Part shown: piece after piece, positions 32,327 to 42,037 of the stretch
Layout: every line of letters begins with the position of its first letter
Position numbering within the stretch: the first letter of the stretch is position 1
Origin: Ascidiimonas aurantiaca
GTDB lineage: Bacteria; Bacteroidota; Bacteroidia; Flavobacteriales; Flavobacteriaceae
Length of the DNA stretch: 64,000 nucleotides
NCBI RefSeq assembly: GCF_037646345.1
Contig: NZ_JBBEWR010000005.1
Location: 248,001 to 312,000 of the forward strand
Direction: 5' to 3'
Notes under the pieces: generated by a model
What the model was told of the DNA's origin: nothing
Databases searched by the model: none
Seen by the model: only the letters and a program-made list of their open reading frames with translations
Position numbers and translations under genes: made by a program

Positions 32327-34324
32327 TTACAGTTTTAAGATATCATCCTTTACTGTGTTAGGGATAGTTACCTGCAACAAGGGTTCTTCTTTCATGGCTC
32401 TTTCAATGGCAAAATTGGCTTCTTTATTGCGGGCCCAGCTCCTTCTGGCGAGACCGTTGGTCACATCCCAGAAAAGCATGGACCTAAGATTTTTTGAGGC
32501 GGCTTCACTACCATCCAGCAGCATACCGAAACCTCCGTTAATGACCTCTCCCCAACCTACACCGCCACCGTTGTGAAGGCTTACCCAGGTGGCGCCCCGA
32601 AAACTGTCGCCAATAACATTTTGTACGGCCATATCTGCCGTAAAACGCGAACCATCATAAATATTGGAGGTTTCACGATAGGGGGAATCGGTACCACTAA
32701 CATCATGATGATCTCTCCCCAATACAACGGGGCCTATTTCGCCTTTGGCTATGGCCTTGTTAAATGCTTCTGCAATTTTAATCCGCCCTTGTGTATCAGC
32801 ATAAAGAATACGAGCCTGTGAACCTACTACAAGTTTGTTTTGCCTGGCACCCTGAATCCACTGTATATTGTCTTTCATTTGCTGACTGATTTCTTCGGGA
32901 GCTTCTTCAATGAGTTCTTTGAGTACTTCTATTGCCAGTGTGTCTGTCCTGTTCAGGTCTTCCTGCTTTCCGGAACAACATACCCATCTGAAAGGGCCGA
33001 ACCCATAGTCAAAACACATAGGCCCCATGATATCCTGTACGTAACTGGGATATTTGAAACTTTTTTTGTCTTTGCTCATGATATCGGCACCGGCTCTGGA
33101 GGCTTCCAGTAAAAAAGCATTTCCGTAATCAAAAAAGTATGTCCCTCTGCCTGCGTGTTTATTTATAGCAGTAACCTGTCTTCTTAAAGAGGCCTGTACT
33201 TTTTCTTTAAAAAGCTGCGGATCATTTGCCATTAATGTGTTGGCCTCATCAAAAGTTACATCTACAGGGTAATAGCCGCCCGCCCATGGGTTGTGAAGTG
33301 AAGTCTGGTCTGATCCAAAGTCTATATAGATATCTTTTTCATAAAATGCTTCCCAAACATCTACCACATTACCGGCGTAGGCTATAGAAACTACTTCTTC
33401 ATTTTTCCTGGCTTTTTTTACCCGTTCGGCCAATTCATCAACCGATTTGATAACTTCATCTACCCAGCCTTGTGAAAACCTTGTTTCTGTAGCCTTGGGA
33501 TTTATTTCTGCACACACCGTGATGCATCCGGCAATATTTCCAGCTTTGGGTTGCGCGCCGCTCATACCCCCTAATCCTGAAGTAACAAAGAGTTTTCCTC
33601 TCAGATTTTTTTCATCTTGGGTATTTCCCAGTTTTCTGCCTGCGTTCAGCACTGTAATGGTAGTGCCATGCACGATTCCCTGAGGGCCAATATACATATA
33701 GCTTCCGGCGGTCATTTGCCCGTATTGGGTTACTCCCAATGCATTAAAGCGTTCCAGGTCGTCTGGTTGGGAATAATTGGGTATCATCATGCCATTGGTA
33801 ACTACTACTCTGGGTGCATTTTTATGAGAAGGGAAAAGCCCCATAGGGTGGCCACTATACATTGCCAGCGTTTGCTCATCTGTCATTCGGGCAAGATATT
33901 GCATAGTGAGCAGGTATTGGGCCCAGTTTTGAAATACAGCCCCGTTCCCGCCATAAGTAATAAGTTCGTGGGGGTGTTGCGCCACTGAAGGGTCCAGATT
34001 ATTCTGGATCATTAACATAATGGCCGCCGCCTGTAGGGACCGGGCCGGATAGTCTTTTATATCACGTGCATACATTTTGTAATCAGGACGAAAACGGTAC
34101 ATATATATGCGCCCGTATTCCCGAAGTTCTTCGGCAAATTCTTCGGCAAGTATTTTGTGATGTTCCGGTTTGAAGTATCTGAGTGCATTTCGCAGCGCTA
34201 GTTTTTTTTCTTCCGGAGAGAGAATATCTTTTCTTTTCGGGGCATGGTTTATTTTAGGGTCATAAACTTTTGCCGGGGGAAGTACATTGGGAATGCCCTG
34301 AAGTATATATTCTTTGAATGTCAT
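32327..34324 (-). CDS. hutU: Urocanate hydratase HutU
   Basis: 665 aa; Bacteroidota forms are longer than the ~555-aa type. Visible family blocks: LTYGGNGAVFQNWAQYL-like region (ITYGGNGAVFQNWAQY), GQMTAGSYMYIGPQGIVHG, FVTSGLGGMSGAQPKAG with the NAD-binding Gly-rich stretch, DQTSLHNPWAGGYYPVD, DIMGPMCFDYGFGPFRWVCCS with the active-site Cys, and LHNGGGVGWGEVINGGFG. Second step of histidine breakdown. No hutH/hutI neighbours are seen here. Confidence 0.97.
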   Translation of the reverse strand: MTFKEYILQGIPNVLPPAKVYDPKINHAPKRKDILSPEEKKLALRNALRYFKPEHHKILAEEFAEELREYGRIYMYRFRPDYKMYARDIKDYPARSLQAAAIMLMIQNNLDPSVAQHPHELITYGGNGAVFQNWAQYLLTMQYLARMTDEQTLAMYSGHPMGLFPSHKNAPRVVVTNGMMIPNYSQPDDLERFNALGVTQYGQMTAGSYMYIGPQGIVHGTTITVLNAGRKLGNTQDEKNLRGKLFVTSGLGGMSGAQPKAGNIAGCITVCAEINPKATETRFSQGWVDEVIKSVDELAERVKKARKNEEVVSIAYAGNVVDVWEAFYEKDIYIDFGSDQTSLHNPWAGGYYPVDVTFDEANTLMANDPQLFKEKVQASLRRQVTAINKHAGRGTYFFDYGNAFLLEASRAGADIMSKDKKSFKYPSYVQDIMGPMCFDYGFGPFRWVCCSGKQEDLNRTDTLAIEVLKELIEEAPEEISQQMKDNIQWIQGARQNKLVVGSQARILYADTQGRIKIAEAFNKAIAKGEIGPVVLGRDHHDVSGTDSPYRETSNIYDGSRFTADMAVQNVIGDSFRGATWVSLHNGGGVGWGEVINGGFGMLLDGSEAASKNLRSMLFWDVTNGLARRSWARNKEANFAIERAMKEEPLLQVTIPNTVKDDILKL

Positions 34325-34473
34325 AAGGATAAAAAAATGAAGTTAATGTGCAATTAAGATACGAAACTTAAAAAAAGCCTTTTGAAAAGAGACATCTAGG
34401 GGTATCGTATATCTGCCCTGTGACAGGTAAGGGCCGTGGTCATTTTATAAGTCATTTCGCAATTGTCCAAAAG

Positions 34474-34635
34474 CTAACGTGAATTTGTTTTTTTATTATA
34501 ACCGTAGGGGCAATGCCTGCAACCGCTTTCACAGCAATATCCTCTCTTTAAATGAAATTGCTCAGTAAATACTTTGTACCCTTCGGCACTCAGATAGAAA
34601 TCTCCTTCTTCTATCGGTATTATTTTACGCTTCAT
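34474..34635 (-). CDS. Small Cys-rich DUF5522-type protein
   Basis: 53 aa; the gene is short but the reading frame, start and stop are clear. MKRKIIPIEEGDFYLSAEGY, then VFTEQFHLKRGYCCESGCRH and CPYGY; the C-C-x3-C-x2-C arrangement (C34, C35, C39, C42) suggests a metal-binding knuckle. The GYCCESGCRHCPYGY block is the mark of DUF5522, found widely in Flavobacteriia. A TACCTTTG box (minus strand, 34661-34668) is placed 26 bases before the ATG. Confidence 0.85.
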   Translation of the reverse strand: MKRKIIPIEEGDFYLSAEGYKVFTEQFHLKRGYCCESGCRHCPYGYNKKTNSR

Positions 34636-34660
34636 TAAATCCTGTAAAATTGTATTTTTA

Positions 34661-34668
34661 CAAAGGTA
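34661..34668 (-). promoter_or_regulatory. -7 box TACCTTTG of the DUF5522 gene
   Basis: On the minus strand it matches TAnnTTTG exactly. It sits between the divergent small genes at 34635 and 34693. Confidence 0.5.
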
Positions 34669-34692
34669 AATGAAAAAACGGATCTATCCTTT

Positions 34693-35025
34693 ATGATTCT
34701 CGTTATTGGTTTCTTAGTTCCCAGGTCATATTTGGGTATCACTATCTGGCCCTTTATTATAATAAGGAACAGGTATCTTAAAAATGATCAAACACTTATC
34801 AGGCATGAACGCATACACCTTAAGCAACAGTTGGAACTGCTGGTAGTGTTTTTTTACCTGTGGTACGGTTTGGAATACTTCTTTAAAAGGATACGCTATA
34901 AAAACCATAAAAACGCCTATATGAATATTTGTTTTGAGCGTGAAGCCTATGCACATGAAAGTGATACCGTCTATCTTAAGAACAGATTGCCGTGGCAGTT
35001 TATTAAATATGTTACGGCACCGTGA
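34693..35025 (+). CDS. Small membrane protein with HExxH motif
   Basis: 110 aa. A hydrophobic N-terminus (MILVIGFLVPRSYLGITIWPF) and a second hydrophobic helix (LELLVVFFYLWYGLEYFF). Between them is LIRHERIHLKQQLELL, containing H-E-R-I-H, the HExxH zinc-peptidase signature, and downstream FEREAYAHE could give the third ligand. It is a recurrent Bacteroidota hypothetical protein. Activity is unproven. Its stop overlaps the GTG start of the next gene. Confidence 0.6.
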   Translation: MILVIGFLVPRSYLGITIWPFIIIRNRYLKNDQTLIRHERIHLKQQLELLVVFFYLWYGLEYFFKRIRYKNHKNAYMNICFEREAYAHESDTVYLKNRLPWQFIKYVTAP

Positions 35026-35942
35026 AAATTAAACTCCCAATTATAAAAAATGAAGAGGTATGCCTGCCATTGTTACAGGATAAAGGTGTTAGCTTGTTTG
35101 TAAAGCGGGAAGACACGATACATACTTACATTTCGGGTAATAAGTACCGTAAACTCAAATACAATGTTTTGGAAGCTTTCCGCTTAAAAAAATGCTGCCT
35201 ACTTACTTTTGGCGGGGCCTATTCCAACCATATTGCAGCGGTAGCTGCTGCAGGAAAGATATACGGGTTTTCTACCGTTGGGGTAATACGAGGCCAGGAG
35301 CTGGGAGATAAAACAGATAATAACCCTACCTTGCGGTATGCCCGGGATTGCGGCATGCATCTGGAATTTGTGAGTCGTGAAGCATACCGGCGCAAAAACG
35401 ATCCTGATTTTCAGAAAGAACTGCTTACCCGGTTTGATAATTGTTATCTCATTCCTGAAGGAGGAACCAATTCTCTGGCAGTCAAAGGTTGTGAAGAAAT
35501 AGTAACCGGTAAGGATGCAGAATTTGATTATATTACTGCCTGTGTAGGTACCGGAGGTACGTTGGCAGGACTGATTAACAGTTCAAAAGAGAACCAAAAA
35601 GTTTTGGGATTTCCCGCCTTAAAAGGCGATTTTTTGAAAGAGGATATTCGTAAATTTGCCAGTAAAGAGAACTGGCAGCTTATAAAAGGATATGAATATG
35701 GAGGGTATGCCAGAGTTACCCGCGAGTTAATATCCGGAATGAATGCGTTTTACGCAGAAACAGGAATTTTAACAGACCCGGTATATACCGGTAAAATGAT
35801 AATGGGTGTACTAGATCTTTTGAAAAAAGGTTATTTTAAAAAAGGTTCGCGCATCCTGGCTATACATACAGGAGGTTTACAGGGAATAGCGGGAATGAAT
35901 GTAAAATTGGAACAAAGTAATATGCCATTGATTAACATATGA
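35022..35942 (+). CDS. PLP-dependent ACC deaminase / D-cysteine desulfhydrase family enzyme
   Basis: 306 aa from GTG 35022, overlapping the previous stop. Fold type II PLP enzyme: YISGNKYRKLKYN carries the PLP-binding Lys, TFGGAYSNHIAAVAAAG, PEGGTNSLAVKG and CVGTGGTLAGL the phosphate loop. It lacks a signal peptide. Whether it acts on ACC, D-cysteine or another amino acid cannot be told. Probably co-transcribed with the genes on both sides. Confidence 0.88.
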   Translation: MKIKLPIIKNEEVCLPLLQDKGVSLFVKREDTIHTYISGNKYRKLKYNVLEAFRLKKCCLLTFGGAYSNHIAAVAAAGKIYGFSTVGVIRGQELGDKTDNNPTLRYARDCGMHLEFVSREAYRRKNDPDFQKELLTRFDNCYLIPEGGTNSLAVKGCEEIVTGKDAEFDYITACVGTGGTLAGLINSSKENQKVLGFPALKGDFLKEDIRKFASKENWQLIKGYEYGGYARVTRELISGMNAFYAETGILTDPVYTGKMIMGVLDLLKKGYFKKGSRILAIHTGGLQGIAGMNVKLEQSNMPLINI

Positions 35943-36760
35943 TCAGGAATATCTGTATTTTATTAGGTGCGGTTTTCATACTATCTTCCTGTGGCTCCAA
36001 AAAGAAGGTGGTCCAGAAAAAACAGGAAAAGAACAGAAAAGAAACGCAAAAACCCGCCACACCCAGAGAATGGGAACCGAATGTGATCGCTGAAGAATTC
36101 GTTTTTTTTGATATCTCATCTACTGAAGAATACATAGAGGTATTTAAGGAGATCGCAAAGCAGAATATGCGGGATTACGGTATTCCGGCTAGTATTACCC
36201 TGGCACAAGGAATTTTAGAAAGCGGCTCGGGAAAAGGAGATCTCACGCGTCGTACCAATAACCATTTTGGTATAAAATGCCATAAAGGCTGGCAGGGTGA
36301 CAGGGCTTATCATGACGATGATGAGATAGGAGAATGTTTTCGTAAATACAATCACCCCATGTATTCTTTTAGTGACCATTCACAGTTTTTAACCTCACGT
36401 TCCCGATATGCTTCTTTATTTAAGTTGGGAAAGGATGATTACAAAGGATGGGCCCGCGGATTGCGAAAAGCAGGGTATGCAACAGATGTTCGCTATCCGC
36501 AAAAGTTAATATCCCTTATAGAAAGATACAGCCTTTATCAATATGATAAAGAAGTTTTAAAAAACAAAAATCGAGAGGCAATAGCATCTCATAAAAGGTC
36601 ACACTCAGATGAGATAATACACACGGTTAAGAAAGGCGATACCCTGTACTCCATCTCGCGAAGATACGGGTTGAGCGTGAAGGAGCTCATGGCTTCAAAC
36701 CGTCTTAGTTCTACTAATATTTCAATAGGTCAGGAATTGATCATAAAATCTTCAAAATAA
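35939..36760 (+). CDS. Glucosaminidase lipoprotein with C-terminal LysM domain
   Basis: 273 aa. Lipobox FILSSCGSKKK, a basic linker, then a glucosaminidase domain (YGIPASITLAQGILESGSGKG with its catalytic Glu, NNHFGIKCHKGW, YNHPMYSFSDHSQFL) and a LysM domain (IIHTVKKGDTLYSISRRYGL, ELMASNRLSSTNISIGQELI). It cleaves peptidoglycan glycan chains at or near the outer membrane. Overlaps the previous gene by 4 bases and is followed one base later by hemL. Confidence 0.94.
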   Translation: MIRNICILLGAVFILSSCGSKKKVVQKKQEKNRKETQKPATPREWEPNVIAEEFVFFDISSTEEYIEVFKEIAKQNMRDYGIPASITLAQGILESGSGKGDLTRRTNNHFGIKCHKGWQGDRAYHDDDEIGECFRKYNHPMYSFSDHSQFLTSRSRYASLFKLGKDDYKGWARGLRKAGYATDVRYPQKLISLIERYSLYQYDKEVLKNKNREAIASHKRSHSDEIIHTVKKGDTLYSISRRYGLSVKELMASNRLSSTNISIGQELIIKSSK

Positions 36761-36761
36761 A

Positions 36762-38048
36762 ATGATATATAAAAGAAGTAGTGCTTTGTTTACTGCCGCT
36801 TCAGAAGTTATCCCCGGCGGGGTAAATTCTCCGGTACGTGCTTTTAAGGCAGTAGGCGGCACCCCTGTTTTTGTAAAAAAAGCAAAAGGTGCATACCTGT
36901 ATGATGAGGACGGTAATACACTAATTGACTACATAGCCTCTTGGGGGCCAATGATCCTCGGGCATGCATATGAACCGGTCATTAGTGCCATCAAGGAAAA
37001 AGCAGAAAAAGGAACCTCTTTTGGGATGCCAACTGAAATAGAGACCCAAATTGCAAGTCTGGTGGTATCTATGGTACCCTATATTGATAAAGTACGATTT
37101 GTAAATAGCGGTACAGAGGCTTGTATGAGTGCCGTAAGGCTTGCAAGAGGGTACACGGGCCGGGAAAAGATTATCAAATTTGCGGGTTGTTATCATGGTC
37201 ATTCAGATGCATTTCTTATTCAGGCGGGCAGCGGAGCCGTTACTTTCGGAACACCCAACAGTCCGGGAGTAACCAAAGGTACTGCAAAAGATACTCTGTT
37301 GGCCGATTACAATAATTATGAACAGGTAGAACAACTGGTAGATGCCAATAAGGGTGAGGTTGCGGCTATTATTATAGAACCTGTTGCCGGAAACATGGGA
37401 TGTATAATACCAGACAAAGGTTTTTTAGAGGCGCTTAGAAAGCTTTGTGATGCCGAAGGGATACTGCTTATTTTTGATGAGGTAATGACTGGTTTTCGCC
37501 TGGCAAAGGGAGGCGCCCAGGAACGTTTACAGGTACGGGCCGACATAGTAACTTTTGGAAAAGTTATTGGAGGTGGGTTACCGGTAGGAGCCTTTGCCGC
37601 CAGAAATGAGATTATGGAATATCTGGCACCCGAAGGGCCCGTTTATCAGGCGGGTACCTTAAGTGGAAATCCGCTGGCTATGGCTGCGGGTCTGGCCATG
37701 TTAACTGAACTTAACGAACAACCTGAAATTTTTAAGAGCCTGGAAGAAAAGACTATGTATCTGCGCAACGGACTTCATGAAGCATTGAGTGCCGGAAAAC
37801 TGAGCTATCAGATCAATCAACTGGGCTCAATGATCTCGGTACATTTTACGGATGTTCCGGTAGTTGATTTTGGCAGTGCAGCAACCGGTAATAACGCGTA
37901 TTTCAGAAAGTTTTTCCACGGCATGTTGAAAGAAGGCGTGTATTTACCTCCCAGTGCTTTTGAGAGCTGGTTCTTAAATGATGCGTTGAGTTATGAAGAT
38001 CTTGACAAAACTATAGAGGCAGCTTCCATAACCCTGGCTGGCATGTAA
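36762..38048 (+). CDS. hemL: Glutamate-1-semialdehyde 2,1-aminomutase HemL
   Basis: 428 aa, usual length. PLP aminotransferase class III fold that makes 5-aminolevulinate for haem. Blocks: IPGGVNSPVRAFKAVGG, YIASWGPMILGHA, VNSGTEACMSAVRLARG, CYHGHSDAFLIQAGSG, FDEVMTGFRLAKGG, VTFGKVIGGGLPVGAF with the PLP Lys, and YQAGTLSGNPLAMAAG. It is last in the operon starting at 34693. Confidence 0.97.
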   Translation: MIYKRSSALFTAASEVIPGGVNSPVRAFKAVGGTPVFVKKAKGAYLYDEDGNTLIDYIASWGPMILGHAYEPVISAIKEKAEKGTSFGMPTEIETQIASLVVSMVPYIDKVRFVNSGTEACMSAVRLARGYTGREKIIKFAGCYHGHSDAFLIQAGSGAVTFGTPNSPGVTKGTAKDTLLADYNNYEQVEQLVDANKGEVAAIIIEPVAGNMGCIIPDKGFLEALRKLCDAEGILLIFDEVMTGFRLAKGGAQERLQVRADIVTFGKVIGGGLPVGAFAARNEIMEYLAPEGPVYQAGTLSGNPLAMAAGLAMLTELNEQPEIFKSLEEKTMYLRNGLHEALSAGKLSYQINQLGSMISVHFTDVPVVDFGSAATGNNAYFRKFFHGMLKEGVYLPPSAFESWFLNDALSYEDLDKTIEAASITLAGM

Positions 38049-38093
38049 AAAAATCCCTGAAAGGTTCAAGTAAAAAAGAACTGTTTCAGGGAT
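38047..38093 (-). terminator. Terminator of the Spy-like gene
   Basis: ATCCCTGAAA (38053-38062) pairs with TTTCAGGGAT (38084-38093). On the minus strand the stem is followed by seven T. Confidence 0.75.
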
Positions 38094-38109
38094 ATGGAAA
38101 TCATAAGAA

Positions 38110-38565
38110 TTAACGTTTGCTTCTCCTTTTTGATGTAAAGTGCTTATGTCTCCCGGATTTTGCTTTTTCCTGCGATTTCCATAGAGCGTATTGCTCTTCA
38201 TTAAGAATTTTTTTCATTTTTTGTTGTAGAGCGATCTCCATATCAAGTTTTCGGTTCATTCGCTCAAAATAGTCATCTGCAGAAGCCGGGTTTCCTTCAC
38301 CGGCTTTTCGGGAAGCTTTGTACTTTTCTCTCTCTTCTGCCTGTTGTGTAGTGAAGAGGAGTAATTGTGATTGTTGATTTTCATTCAGGTCTAGTGCAAG
38401 CGTGAGTCTTTTGGTCTGTAAGATGGCTTTTTGTTCCGGTGTCATTTCCGTTAGTACGGCCCTGCGCTCTTTCTCCTTAGTCCTGTCCTTTCTTTCTGGT
38501 CTTTCCTGTGCCATGCCCTGCAAAGCAAAGAGAGCTATGGCCATAATGAATACAAATTTTCTCAT
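38110..38565 (-). CDS. Secreted Spy/CpxP-like protein
   Basis: 151 aa. Signal peptide (MAIALFALQGMAQE), then a highly charged helical protein with two LTxxQ-like repeats: LTEMTPEQKAILQTKRLTLALDLNENQ and MKKILNEEQYALWKS. This is the Spy/CpxP chaperone-like pattern, with a basic tail (GRHKHFTSKRRSKR). Probably periplasmic, perhaps a stress chaperone. Confidence 0.7.
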   Translation of the reverse strand: MRKFVFIMAIALFALQGMAQERPERKDRTKEKERRAVLTEMTPEQKAILQTKRLTLALDLNENQQSQLLLFTTQQAEEREKYKASRKAGEGNPASADDYFERMNRKLDMEIALQQKMKKILNEEQYALWKSQEKAKSGRHKHFTSKRRSKR

Positions 38566-38652
38566 GATCTGCTTTTTACGGTTTATATTTTTAAGACACG
38601 GGCAAAGTAAAAAAGTTTAAAACGGAATGTGTTTTGTACTGCAAATTCACAA

Positions 38653-38679
38653 AAAAAAGCGCCTTCAAGGCGCTTTTTA
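38653..38679. terminator. Bidirectional terminator
   Basis: AGCGCC-TTCAA-GGCGCT stem (38658-38674) with A-run before and T-run after. Placed just after the metalloprotease gene end. Confidence 0.85.
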
Positions 38680-38698
38680 CAAAAAGTTAAAGGATATC

Positions 38699-41188
38699 TT
38701 ATTTGGGATCTAAAATATCGTTAATTCTTTCCAGAGCATCCTGAAGGTGGTATCTGCTCATACGATCCTGGGTTCTGCCTGTGGCATTACGGATCTCAGT
38801 TCTTAATGTTTTTAGTTCTGCACGTACTACGGCTCTGATATCGGATTGCTCTACATCAATATTGGTTTGTGTGGCAAATCTTCTAAACTGTTGTGGTATC
38901 TGTGCTTGTTTTTCAGTCATCAGGAAATGCATACGTTCAATATAGGCACGCTGAAGGTTTCTTCGGTAGGTGTCTATTTTTTTGCCGCTTTTGAGTTCGC
39001 TCCAGATACCTTTACGAAGGTCACCCATCATGTCTATAAGATTATAAGCTTCACTTCCGTTTATTGCTTCATTTTCAATAATACGTCCCAATCGGCCAAA
39101 ATCCAGCATATTGTTAAGGGTCCTTACCTGAAGGCCTCTTAAGCGATCTACGCTTCCCGCATGTTCTATTTTATTGAAAATATTTTCGTCAAGCATCCAT
39201 TCAGGTGTAGTAAATAGCTCAGCCTGTAAAAACTTCATGGCTTCTTTTTGCTTGTTTTTGTTTACATGTGTATAAACGGCTCCTTCCTGGTCATAGGTTT
39301 TGTAGTATTCATAGACCCCTCCAATATTGGATGATACATGCCCCATATATCTGTTAAACTGTCCCAATACCTGGCCGTAAAGATCTTCAAGATCCTGATA
39401 GTCTTTTCCTTTTTCGGAGGTCCATTCTATAAGGTTGGGAACAATGCGTTTAAGATTAGCAATACCGTATAAACTTGCTTTTACGGCGTCGTCTCCAAGG
39501 TCTTCGGTTTGAGAACTGGGATCAATAACACCAAATTGTTGTCTTCCAAAACGATACATGGGGTCATCTGCATGAGCCAGTATCCAGCTATCTAGTGTGG
39601 GTTTTTCATCTTCTGCGGAAACTCCGGGAATAGGACGGTATCCCCATTTAATGGCATATTTGTCATACACTCCAATATCTGGCATAAGGGCTACGCCTTT
39701 GTCTTCGGGCTGGGCTACATAATTAAATCGGGCATAATCCATAATAGAAGGTGCAGTACCGTATTTTTTAGTAAATGAAGCCGATCGTAATGAATCTACA
39801 GGATAGGCAACACTGCTTCCCATATTGTGAGGTAGTCCGAGGGTATGTCCTACTTCGTGAGCCGAAACAAAACGTATAAGTCTTCCCATGGTTTCATCTT
39901 TAAACTCAACACCGCGGGCATCCGGATTAATGGCGGCTGTCTGAACAAAGAACCAGTTTCTGAGGAGTGTCATTACATTATGGTACCAGTTAATATCTGA
40001 TTCCAGTATTTCCCCGCTTCTGGGGTCACTAACATGAGGCCCATTGGCATTGGGAATAGGAGATGCAAGATATCTTACTACTGAATAACGCACATCTTCG
40101 GGAGACCAGTCAGGATCTTCTTCAGGAGTTGGCGGATCTTTGGCAATAATGGCATTTTTAAAACCTGCTTCTTCAAAAGCTACCTGCCAGTCTTCAATAC
40201 CTTGTTTAATGTATTTGCGCCATTTTTCCGGTGTGGCACGGTCAATATAATAAACGATTTGTTTTTTAGGCTCAACCAGTTCACCGCGTTTAAATTTTTC
40301 GATATCTTCTTCTTTCACTTCCAGTCTCCAGCGGTCGAGATAGCGTACGGTTTTACTTTTTTGGGCATCAAGGCCATAATCGGTTTGTCCTCTGGCAAAC
40401 CATCCTACTCTTTGATCAAAGTACCGGCGCTTCATAGGGACTTTAGGTAAAAGAACCATAGAATTGTTAAGTTCTATAGATATGGAACCAGTGCTTTGGT
40501 TAGAAGGGGGGTTGCCGGCATTGTAGGTTTTTACATGTCGGGCTTCAATATTTAGCGGATAGCTTTTAAGGTGCTCAATATAAGAACGACTGTCATCTAC
40601 ACGGGTTACTTTATATCTTTTTCGGTTACCTTCGGTCATACCGAGTGCCTTCACGTCTTTTTCAAAAAGCTCGTTTACCTGAATTACGGTAGAGGTAGAA
40701 TCTTTGCCAAAGGCCTTAATGGGAAAACGATAAAGTACTGGCTCAAAATTGGAATTCACAACGGCTTCCTGAACCGGAAGTGAATCGGCTGCATACACAT
40801 TATGAGAAACAACCCTAAGCAGAACGTGTTGTGGTTTTTTTTCCCAGCGCAATACTTTTGTGTTTTGTTTTCCGCCACCAAAGCCAATACCACTGGCAGT
40901 TTTGGCGATACGGGTAACCATCAGCATTTCACGTCCAAAAAGAGAATCAGGAATTTCATAAAAGTACTTTTCTCCGTCAACATGAACATCAAAGAGACCT
41001 TCATCAGTTATGGCCTTTGCAGTGATAACTTTACTGTAAGGCTGAATTCCATTTTTTTGAGGAGCAGATTCTTTGGCAGGAGGGGATTTTTTTGAAGATT
41101 TCTTTTTGGATCGTTGTGCTTCCAGGCTTTGAACACCACCCAGAATAATACAGACCAACAGAAATTTCGTGAGGAAATTTTTGATCAT
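38699..41188 (-). CDS. Secreted zinc-dependent metalloprotease (DUF5117/DUF5118 type)
   Basis: 829 aa. Signal peptide (ILGGVQSLEAQ), then a Lys/Pro-rich linker. The first domains show LFGREMLMVTRIAKTASGIGFG and QRVGWFARGQTDYGLDAQ. The catalytic domain has VSAHEVGHTLGLPHNMGSS, an HExxHxxGxxH motif typical of metzincin-like enzymes, preceded by SDINWYHNVMT. The C-terminal ~200 residues are helical. Exported or outer-membrane associated; targets unknown. Such proteins are frequent in Bacteroidota. Confidence 0.92.
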   Translation of the reverse strand: MIKNFLTKFLLVCIILGGVQSLEAQRSKKKSSKKSPPAKESAPQKNGIQPYSKVITAKAITDEGLFDVHVDGEKYFYEIPDSLFGREMLMVTRIAKTASGIGFGGGKQNTKVLRWEKKPQHVLLRVVSHNVYAADSLPVQEAVVNSNFEPVLYRFPIKAFGKDSTSTVIQVNELFEKDVKALGMTEGNRKRYKVTRVDDSRSYIEHLKSYPLNIEARHVKTYNAGNPPSNQSTGSISIELNNSMVLLPKVPMKRRYFDQRVGWFARGQTDYGLDAQKSKTVRYLDRWRLEVKEEDIEKFKRGELVEPKKQIVYYIDRATPEKWRKYIKQGIEDWQVAFEEAGFKNAIIAKDPPTPEEDPDWSPEDVRYSVVRYLASPIPNANGPHVSDPRSGEILESDINWYHNVMTLLRNWFFVQTAAINPDARGVEFKDETMGRLIRFVSAHEVGHTLGLPHNMGSSVAYPVDSLRSASFTKKYGTAPSIMDYARFNYVAQPEDKGVALMPDIGVYDKYAIKWGYRPIPGVSAEDEKPTLDSWILAHADDPMYRFGRQQFGVIDPSSQTEDLGDDAVKASLYGIANLKRIVPNLIEWTSEKGKDYQDLEDLYGQVLGQFNRYMGHVSSNIGGVYEYYKTYDQEGAVYTHVNKNKQKEAMKFLQAELFTTPEWMLDENIFNKIEHAGSVDRLRGLQVRTLNNMLDFGRLGRIIENEAINGSEAYNLIDMMGDLRKGIWSELKSGKKIDTYRRNLQRAYIERMHFLMTEKQAQIPQQFRRFATQTNIDVEQSDIRAVVRAELKTLRTEIRNATGRTQDRMSRYHLQDALERINDILDPK

Positions 41189-41410
41189 AGGAGTTGATTG
41201 TTTTAATGATTATTCCTCAAATTACAGTAAAATCTACAGCTTTCCATGTTAACAATTTCTTAAGTTTTTTACACTATAAGTGAAAAACATGGTATAAACA
41301 ACAAAAAAAAGCACTTTTAGTTAAAAATTTCACAAAAACCGTAACATTTTTAATCTTCAGTAGTCTTAATAGTATCAATCAAATGACGAAATAAAACAAA
41401 ACAACCAGTT

Positions 41411-42037
41411 ATGAACAAATTTTTAATTATTTGTGGATTGTTATTCGGACAGGAAGCAGCCACACAGCAAGAAGACCCGGGATCCTCTGCAAGCTATCAG
41501 GAAGCTACTCAAACAACTATGACCGTTGCGTATGTTAAAACTGAAGCTAAAACCAAAGAGTATGCTTTAGTACTTTCTGGAAAAGAAGAGGCCTCACCTC
41601 TTGATCTTAACAGCATTGAGTATATAGAGGAAGAAATAGACTTAGATCTTGGTTTTGATCCGGATCAATATCTTCCCAGAGGATTTGACCCATACAAACC
41701 CTATTTTGATATTAATAGTATAGAATACATTAAAGATGAGAAATGCCCAGACCTGGGTTTTGACACCAGCGAATATTTACCTGAAAATTTTGATCCCTAC
41801 GATAGTTACTTTGATATTCACAGTATTGAATACATAGATGATGAAGCACAACTGGACATGGGGTATAATGTAGCTGAATATTTACCTGAAGATTTCAACC
41901 CTCATGAACCCTATTTTGATATTCATTCTGTTGAGTATGTAGATGAAGATGAAGACGCTCAAATAGTCATGGGTTTTGAGCCTGGTAATTACCTTCCAAA
42001 AGGTTTTGATCCTTACGTGACAACCACCAGTTTCTAA
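41411..42037 (+). CDS. Secreted acidic repeat protein 1 (four 35-aa repeats)
   Basis: 208 aa. N-terminal signal-like segment (MNKFLIICGLLFGQEAA), a spacer of Gln/Thr/Ala, then four repeats at residues 65-99, 100-134, 135-169 and 170-208. Each repeat reads DI-x-S-[IV]-EY-[IV]-then acidic residues-LGFD-x3-YLP-x-[GN]-F-[DN]-P-[YH], ending Y-F. Most repeats are exactly 35 residues (105 bp). The protein is strongly acidic. I recognise the repeat as occurring in flavobacterial hypothetical proteins; role unknown. A second protein with the same repeat lies 418 bases downstream. Confidence 0.75.
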   Translation: MNKFLIICGLLFGQEAATQQEDPGSSASYQEATQTTMTVAYVKTEAKTKEYALVLSGKEEASPLDLNSIEYIEEEIDLDLGFDPDQYLPRGFDPYKPYFDINSIEYIKDEKCPDLGFDTSEYLPENFDPYDSYFDIHSIEYIDDEAQLDMGYNVAEYLPEDFNPHEPYFDIHSVEYVDEDEDAQIVMGFEPGNYLPKGFDPYVTTTSF

